DNA of 64,000 nucleotides, taken from Climacium dendroides. Lineage: Eukaryota > Streptophyta > Bryopsida > Hypnales > Climaciaceae. The translations under genes and the position numbers were made by a program. A model generated the notes under the pieces. The model was not told the DNA's origin and did not search any database. It saw only the letters and a program-made list of their open reading frames with translations. Shown piece after piece: positions 57,190 through 64,000 of the stretch. The DNA lies in NCBI GenBank assembly GCA_950106755.1, contig OX467089.1, positions 7,442,501 through 7,506,500 of the forward strand, given 5' to 3'. Numbering within the stretch: position 1 is the stretch's first letter; the number at the start of each line of letters is the position of its first letter.

Positions 57190-57855
57190 ATGGGAATCAT
57201 GGCCCGCAGGAGCTTGTGGGTGACCGTGGCCGTGTTGATGAGCGTGGCGCTGGTGCCCATGCTCGCCATGGCAGCGGACGAGGATCCGCTCCAGGACTTC
57301 TGCGTCGCAGACTTGAAGAGCGGAACCACCATCAACGGACTCACATGCAAGCCAGCTGACAAGGTGTCGGTCAGCGACTTCACTTTCGCTGGCTTGAAGA
57401 ACGCAGGAAACACCAACAACCCCAACAACGCCAACGTAACAGCTGCGTCCGTGCTTCAGTTCCCGGGATTGAACACTTTGGGCATCTCCGCGGCTCGCAT
57501 CGACTTCGCCAAGGGCGGCATCAACCCCCCGCACACCCACCCACGCGCCACCGAGATTCTGATCGTGGCCAAGGGCGAGTTGTACGTGGGCTTTGTGGAC
57601 ACCAACAACACTTTGTTTGCCACCACCATCAAGGAAGGCGAGCTGTTCTTGTTCCCCAAGGGCCTAGTGCACTTCCAGCTGAATGTGGGCAAATACCCTG
57701 CGTTGGCTTTCGCCGCTTTGAGCAGCCAGAACCCCGGCGTGCAGCAGATTTCCCCCGCTTTGTTCACTCCGGACATCAAGGACGAGGTGTTGGAGAAGGC
57801 TTTCCGCATCGACGAGAAGACGGTGGACATGATCCAGAAGCAGTTCCGCATGTAA
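57190..57855 (+). CDS. Germin-like protein GLP7 (subfamily B)
   Basis: 221 residues, start MGIMARR. Same architecture as GLP5: signal peptide to AMA|AD, Cys38, Cys53, His115, His117, Glu122, His161, sequons Asn82 and Asn139. Differences from GLP5 are few: ARRSLW, AVLM, FLFPKG in box 2, QQISP and VDMIQ. It is head to head with GLP6, 2.5 kb apart. An AATAAA at 58080-58085, 225 bp after the stop, is a possible polyadenylation signal. Predicted to be a secreted Mn-type cupin. Confidence 0.95.
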   Translation: MGIMARRSLWVTVAVLMSVALVPMLAMAADEDPLQDFCVADLKSGTTINGLTCKPADKVSVSDFTFAGLKNAGNTNNPNNANVTAASVLQFPGLNTLGISAARIDFAKGGINPPHTHPRATEILIVAKGELYVGFVDTNNTLFATTIKEGELFLFPKGLVHFQLNVGKYPALAFAALSSQNPGVQQISPALFTPDIKDEVLEKAFRIDEKTVDMIQKQFRM

Positions 57856-59330
57856 ATCAGTAGCTCCTCAGATTGATCAGAGTTTGTGGATACGTATCCT
57901 CATCTACACAGAGTCAGGACAGTTACTATCAACATTCGTTTGGAAGCAAGAATAACTTCTGATTCGTTAGCATGATTGTATCAATTGCTCATTTGCTCTC
58001 GCAGTGTCTGGTCAGAACTCGTCCAAGTGGGAAGTGATCCTTCATTTGGTTTGGGCGAAAGTTGGACGACATCTAAATGAATAAAGATAGGTCACTCAGC
58101 AGGTTCTCATTTCATAAACGGTGTACATGGTGTTGAAGTATCAATGAGTTTTCTGTGCAGAATGTGAAACCCCGTGCATTTGCATCATTCTTACTTTGAG
58201 GAAAGTGTATGATGTTTGCAGACAATCAAATTTCAAATGAGATATATGTTTCTGTTCACGTGCAAGGACAGGAATAAATGATTGTACTAGTTTTCAGCCT
58301 CATTTATCTTCAGTTACTTAGTTACTTGAAATTCCTGGCTATGATGCTGCATTTATAATTTATTAGGTTAGCTGTGTAAGATACAGTAACCTGCAACTAA
58401 AGGTGCATACTTACTCTGTTTAATTTCATCTTCTGAATTCACAGTACCTCGTTAATTTCTTGCGTATGCATATGATCCATAATACTAATAGTAGATGCCT
58501 GCAACTGACATTTTGAGATTTATTGAAGCTCAATAATGTTATTAATAGTAAAATAGTAATTAGTCGAAGTTGAAGGACGTTAATTAAACTTAGAAGTTGA
58601 AGAAGCGGACCAGTTTTCACTTTGGTTGGATGACTCCCGGCCGGATCAGTTCCAGTAGCTAAGTTCGCATCCATTCAACGCTCTTAATTTCTGTCTCACT
58701 CATTCAGACAAGAGCAAAGTAACATGTATCCTGAAGTTTCATAAGCCTTGAAATGAAGAAAGATTTTCAAAACCTACAGAATGATGCGAGCAAAAGGACA
58801 ATATTCATTTTTGCTTGAGCTGCTATACCACTTGAAGATGTGCCAATACGAAGATAGTTACTAACATTTCCAATACTGGCAGAAGAGGCAGTGCGATTGT
58901 GTTAACAGTGAAATAATATCAACTTCTTTAATTATGCAATGATCAGACAAATGGAATATTCCTTGGAAATACAGGATATTCCTTAATTCAAATATGTAAT
59001 TGTCTGCTTCGAAAGTGTCGCTAATTAATTAAGATTCTCACCCCAAGGTCCAAACGGTCTATTGTATCAAGAACAAATAGTGAATTGAATTTAGCTTCAC
59101 AATATCAATTATCGCAGTCGATCGCATGTAGATAATCTAGGCACTAGGCATGGCATAAAATTCCAAGTTAGACCTGCATCTGGATATCTTCTCTTCCTCA
59201 TTTCAAAATCGGATGCTTTTGTCAACAGTAGTAATGATCGTTACAAAAAACACTAATAATATTTTGGCCACTTCCAGCTCCTTGCATTTCATCTTATTAA
59301 AATTCATGATCTTATGATAAGGATTACATG
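57856..59330. repeat. GLP 3' flank module (GLP7 copy)
   Basis: It shares with the other flanks gagatttattgaagctcaat, ggcatggcataaaattccaa and the final ttgtcaacagtagtaatgat. The block ends about where a TTAA-bordered element begins (59331). No coding potential. Confidence 0.55.
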
Positions 59331-59797
59331 TTAAGGTAAGACAGCCCATTGCAGTCAAATGACCCATTGTGGTCGCCTAAGAAATGACCCATTGTGGTTT
59401 TTTTCCAGGATGTGGGATGTGGGCAACAATGCATGTCTTACATGACAGCAATGGAGTGAACACTGACCTCATTAGGAACTTCTGAGTTTTCAGTGTGAAG
59501 TCCATTGTAAAAATTGACTTTTTGGGCCTTCTGTAATAGAAAATATTTTGACTGCATTAGGCAGTGAGATGAGCATTACAGATTCAGATTTTAGTGGTCT
59601 TAAGGTAGTCTACAGACTCCTTTGGGCTCAATGCTTCAGAAATTTCTAGCAAATTCATACTTTGTCAAAAAAAATTAATTTCAATTGCAGTTGCTATTTC
59701 TCACACTTGTACTAATGTAAGAAGAAAATTGAAAAATTTCAGCAACAAGATGATGCCAAACTCCTCATTCTGACCACAATGGGCTGGTTTACCTTAA
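59331..59797. mobile_element. TTAA-bordered non-autonomous element, 467 bp
   Basis: Left end TTAAGGTAAGACAGCCCATT, right end aatgggctggtttaccttaa. They are inverted repeats of about 25 bp with three mismatches. Bordering TTAA could be a piggyBac-type target duplication or part of the ends. The first 8 bases resemble the TAAGGTAG ends of the 735-bp family. Confidence 0.65.
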
Positions 59798-61570
59798 CAC
59801 CTAAATCAGTTTTGAGCTTGTTGGAGTTTGCTCGAAACTAAACAAAAATCTCAAGTTTTGATTATATTTCTTTATCAATTTTAAGAAATTGTAACCATAT
59901 GAATTCAAACTAGACATGTTATGGATCACATAGGAAAAAAACTTATGGATTGAAAGATAATGATGTTTGATAAAAGGGTGTTAAAATTGTGAAAGTGATT
60001 TGGAGTCTTTCAATCCACTTTTTACGTGCCAAGTCTCAAATTCAGATCATGAAGAAAATATAATGCTAAATGACATAACATGTACAATTGATTTACGACT
60101 CTCAAAATGTATTCTGTAATTATTTTTAATAAATTTTCAAATTTCAATGTGATTTTTCTTTGAAGATCCAATACGTTTGAGGCTCAACTCCATGGTTGAG
60201 CTTCTAACACTACAAAATGAAGTTAGATTTGCAAAGGGCAACTTTGTACAAAATCTTCAATAGAAAAATCAAGAACAGTTTTTTTCAAAATCAAATTTGG
60301 GATGCTTAATAGTTAAACTTTAAAGGGTATTAATTTTCTAAAAAGTATTAAAGATAGCACTGCAATAAGATTCTATTTTTCCTTGAATTTTAGTCAACAC
60401 CAAAATATAATGTCTTGGAATTTTAGGATTTTACCTAGGATTAAAATGACATCTATATAAAAAGGTCAATTGTTCAATTATAAATTTGATAGTATATATT
60501 TTGTCATATTTTATTAAATATTTTATATTCAAGGATCTACATACAATGCCATATTTATAAATGGTTTCCAATACCAATAGCCATTTGAGGATGAAACTCA
60601 TTATAGTGTACCAATGTAAACATCAATTTCTTTGAAGTGGCATCATTCCAACACCAAAAGTTGTGACTTATATCAATTATATGTGCATAAGGGTCTAAGA
60701 TCTAGGAGTTTTATGAAATTATATTTCTCAACAAGTGTTATGAATAGTGCCAGAGTGTTGAAATATAGCAAATTAATGCCATCAACATTTTTAGACATTG
60801 AATGGTTGTCCTTAGTGATTTAGTCACAAGTTTCAAAAAAACAAGCAATGGGAGTTGAAGAATTCTGTGAGGCAACACATAAGAATAATGTTTATAGAAG
60901 TGGTTAAAATTTGCTCCATTGCTACTTAAAATTTTCAAAAACGAAATGTACTTTGGAGAAAATCCTTGAAAAAATTAGATTTTAGCCAAAATTGCAATAA
61001 GCAATAGAATTTGATAGCCAATTTGCTAGTTCCTCTACATTGGAATTAGAATCTATCTAGTCAATTTTGTGTTATAATACTCCCAATATGGCCAATAATC
61101 CTTTACAACTTGCAAAATTCTTTCTTTTCTATTTTTTTTTAAACACTACTCACTCTTAAGGTATCCAAAGTTGATATATGTTTATCTTGAAGGCAACATA
61201 TTGCATTAAAGTCCATAAACTAATTCTAGGATCAATACATAAGAGTTGAAGCATTTTGTACTTCAAAGTGACCATTTTAAGGGGAGTCTAGTGCGAGTGG
61301 CATATGTAGGCCCCAATGAAACCATGTAAGTACCTTTTGCTTTCATCTTTAAAAATTCACAAAGTATTACCCGACTATTGGAAAATTTTAAAAAAATTAT
61401 AAAACCTCCTGGATTAGGTTTTTCTTTAGGAGTCACCAATAAGCTCATTAAAAACATTTGGAAATCTACCTTAGAAGATTGCAGAACCAGAAATTAAAGT
61501 GGCACTTTGGGTGCTTGTACCTTTAGAATAGCCACTGATTCCGGGATAGTGGTCTTCTACAAAGTCACTG
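59798..61570. other. AT-rich intergenic region, no gene recognised
   Basis: Only short frames without protein-like composition. The segment around 60150-60330 (ttgaggctcaactcc, acactacaaaatgaa, caaaatcttcaatagaaaaa) resembles 55930-56040, so an unclassified dispersed repeat is present in both spacers. Confidence 0.45.
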
Positions 61571-62300
61571 TAAGGTAGTGGGCTCATGAAGCGACCCTTT
61601 ATGGGCTGGTCGGCCTTTTTTATGGTCTTTAGATGCATGAAATTAATTTGTCTTTATTTTGCACTTGAAGAAATATTGATTTGGAATCTAAACCAAGTGG
61701 TTTCATATTTTTCAGAGCATTTATGAATTACTTATGAATTTTCAAAGAATTTTGCCTTAGGTACCTATTTATGATCCCTAGGCCTTGCAAAACCCACACA
61801 TGCGGTCTGAAAACAAGCATTGTAGCATGCAAAAAGTAATAGACAAGGTTCTTAAATGCGACCTGTACTAATTTTAACTTCTAAAGTGCCAAGGCCTATT
61901 TTTGGTCAAAAATCACTCAAAACTGCCATTTCTGCTCAATTCATTCAAGGCAACAAAAAAAATAGTTTAGTAAAATCTAATTGTAGGGTCTTGTACTTAA
62001 CTTGTATGAGATCATGTGGTAAAAATTTCATGAAGTTTGACCATATGGATTAAAAGATATTAACATTCAAAGTTTGAGTGAATTTTTTTTTTGGAATGCA
62101 CATACATGTTTTCAAAAATAAACCCACATTGGCTCTAATTACGTCCTCTATCAAAATATGAACAAATAATTGATAAATGATAAACCGCTCTTTCATCATC
62201 AAAGGAACATTGATGACCCATTTACCAACCTCTTAAGGTCCATTTTAAAGCCAACTAGGGGATGGTCTCAAGAAGAGGGGCAGAATTCCAACTACCTAAG
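61571..62300. mobile_element. Non-autonomous DNA transposon of about 735 bp (copy 2, inverted)
   Basis: Inverted copy of 12397-13131. Left end taaggtagtgggctcatgaa, right end near ggaattccaactaccta-like sequence at 62283-62300. Matches run through the whole element with scattered differences. Confidence 0.65.
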
Positions 62301-62775
62301 GGAAGCGACCCATTCCCAACTAGGGACTCATTCCCGTCATATAGACTACACTCTTTCCAATCAACAGGAGAAAGCAGGACATTAATTGTGGCACAATCTC
62401 CAATGCAGTCGTGGCACATTATGATTGGCTGCAGTCTTGGTTGATTTTACAATCAACCTATGGTTGGAAATAGGAGGACCTACATGACAAGAATGTGTTG
62501 GACAAAATCTTCAACTAAAAAATTCGTAGTAATAATGATTTGAGAATTAAAATTCTGAAAAAATATGGAATCCTTCTAAACTCTATTTCTATATATGGGA
62601 AAATTTCTCCACTCAAGAAAACAACACTCCAGATATGCAAAATTGCTTAATTGGTCGGAAATGGGTCGGCTCCCTTACCTTATGGTATGTCCCCACTTGG
62701 TGTTTGGTAACATTGGTTCTTAAAAGATTATACTCTGCACAAAGACCAGCATGCCTGTATTTTATGGAGACGCAT

Positions 62776-63003
62776 TCATTGCGTTGATTCGGCAAAAATT
62801 GATTCTAAAGAATTTATCCAACATTCAGATATGAAACCATAACATTCAACAACCTTCACAAAAGTTACCTTCTCCTCTCCAGAGTCCTCATTCATCCATC
62901 TCTGCAAAATGAAGAATACTTCAGTATCAATGTCCTTTGACCATCTTCCTCCAAAAAAATTGATGGCAAAGTGAAGGGATTGCTTCTCGGACGTTTGTGG
63001 GTT
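62776..63003 (-). CDS. Possible terminal exon of an unidentified gene
   Basis: On the - strand a TTTCTAG acceptor is followed by 75 sense codons and TGA. The product (starting NPQTSEKQSLHF, with FFGGRWSKDIDTE and RWMNEDSGEEK) has protein-like composition that the AT-rich surroundings lack. Upstream exons would lie to the right, perhaps outside the window. I recognise no family. A chance open frame or a captured gene piece is possible. Confidence 0.3.
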   Translation of the reverse strand, partial: NPQTSEKQSLHFAINFFGGRWSKDIDTEVFFILQRWMNEDSGEEKVTFVKVVECYGFISECWINSLESIFAESTQ

Positions 63004-63521
63004 CTAGAAAGGGGATGTCATTTTTATATTGAAATCAATTGACCATCATGAAACTTCAAAGGTTATAGGATAATTTGAAATTGAGAGCTCACCACTCATT
63101 GTGAAAATGTAGCAATTATGTTTGAAGTAGAATTTCAAACCTATGTAGGCTTAAAATTATTAATTTTTTCAGAAAACCTTGAATTAATAGAAGTTGATAA
63201 ATGAAGTTAACTTCCATCTCCAAATTATTTTTTTTGTAGTTTTGAATCTTCAATCAAAAGTTATGATCAAATTTCTAAACAGGGTTGAAAGGGACATTTT
63301 CTTGGACATTTTCAAACATCCTCTTTGATTTTTGTGCTTAACTTTTGATTAGAGGATCAAAATTATAAAATTATTTTTAGAGATGGAAGTTAACTTGATT
63401 TATCAACTTCTATTAGTTCAAGGTTTTTTGAACAAAATTATTCTACTATGCCTAAATGAGGTTTAAAATTCTACTTCAAACATAAATCGCCCATTTGAGG
63501 GACCTAAAATCCACATTTTCA

Positions 63522-63894
63522 GGAGATTCAGAAGCTTTAATTACAAGTCATTTTGGCAGTGGTGGACCAGAGTTCGCAGATGATTTAATAGTCTTCGTAC
63601 TGCTCTTACCTCAATGCCACATCACGCGCCACGTTGGTTGGTTCGGTGAATACCAAGCAACGCAGGTGCGAATGAGCTGTAAATTCTTCATTTAATACTG
63701 CTGCCTAAGAACCCTCTAAGACCATGGACCAGCCTTTACTGTGGCCGGCAATTCAAGGGCAAGCTTCGCTTCAAGATTTTCTAATGGAGACTTGATTCAT
63801 GAATGGGGAGCCAAAAATTCTGCTGCATTTAATGAAGTTCTAGAAAGTGACGTACTCCGGTGCACATGTATTTCAAATCCATCTCATAACTTAT
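63522..63894 (+). other. Possible exons at the right edge
   Basis: Two + strand stretches look coding. The first is 63522-63665, bounded by CATTTTCAG and CGCAG|GTGCGA. The second is 63721-63894, open from GACCATGGACCAG and encoding a segment with FTVAGNSRASFASRF and LIHEWGAKNS. On the opposite strand there is a good donor (GAG|GTAAGAG at about 63611). The strand and gene model cannot be settled within this window. Confidence 0.2.
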
Positions 63895-64000
63895 AGTTCA
63901 TTTCTTCGTACCATGGAATGTACCATATCTGTTGAATAATATAATTATTCAGGTGACTTCGGTTCCTTCAACTCTTACGAAATGGAAGCGAAAAGCGACC

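Larger units (their letters stand above)
62301..64000. other. Right-edge spacer
   Basis: Apart from the possible exons listed separately, the region contains an inverted repeat at 63180-63425 (gaattaatagaagttgataa against ttatcaacttctattagttc, with attttagagatggaagttaac on both sides), which forms a hairpin of about 240 bp. Nothing else is supported. Confidence 0.5.

Noticed and set aside
60000..60300. Possible long terminal repeat pair between 55.9 and 60.2 kb
   Set aside because: The similarity is short and patchy, no primer-binding site or reverse transcriptase is present, and GLP7 with its normal flank lies between.
1..64000. CRISPR array, operons, tRNA or rRNA genes
   Set aside because: No regularly spaced repeats with unique spacers, no cloverleaf or rRNA-like conserved stretches, and the gene structure is eukaryotic.

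Overview
The window reads as nuclear DNA of a land plant. Spliceosomal introns, plant-type TATA promoters, CACTA, pogo and Mutator-like transposon remnants, and a cluster of secreted germin-like protein (GLP) genes all point that way. The GLP genes are intronless, and together with the AT-rich, transposon-riddled spacers this makes a bryophyte, perhaps a liverwort such as Marchantia, my best guess. That placement is inference. No rRNA, tRNA, CRISPR or prokaryotic feature was seen.

Left part (1-13.5 kb): the right-hand portion of a CACTA-type DNA transposon (1-2902) ends inside an exon of a large, GC-rich, five-exon gene (2903-9683). That gene has decayed. Its C-terminal exon encodes an FCP1/NIF-type HAD phosphatase domain whose catalytic aspartates are replaced. 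Six in-frame stops in the other exons can each be explained by a single C-to-T change. After it come short transposons with clear target-site duplications, a hairpin and an inverted repeat.

Middle part (13.5-45.5 kb): an array of GLP genes. GLP1, GLP2 and GLP3 lie on the + strand; a 90-bp GLP fragment, GLP4 and GLP5 lie on the - strand. GLP1-GLP2-GLP3 result from an almost perfect 5,734-bp tandem duplication whose recombination junction maps to 23 bp inside the GLP coding sequence. The + strand block is repeated in inverted orientation at about 32.6-41.5 kb, forming a large imperfect palindrome centred near 31.4 kb. Its arms differ by separate transposon insertions and by a deletion of about 2.1 kb that left the GLP fragment.

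Right part (45.5-64 kb): AT-rich transposon debris, then two more GLP genes head to head, GLP6 (-) and GLP7 (+), then more transposon remnants and a few possible exons of an unidentified gene at the right edge.

All complete GLPs are 221 residues with a signal peptide, two conserved cysteines and a full His-His-Glu-His metal site, so they are predicted to be apoplastic cupins acting side by side. GLP1-4 form one subfamily and GLP5-7 another. Novelty candidates: the decayed FCP1-domain gene, a 19-20 bp dyad that recurs in a short transposon family and in that gene, the palindromic GLP array, and a three-level nest of small transposons.
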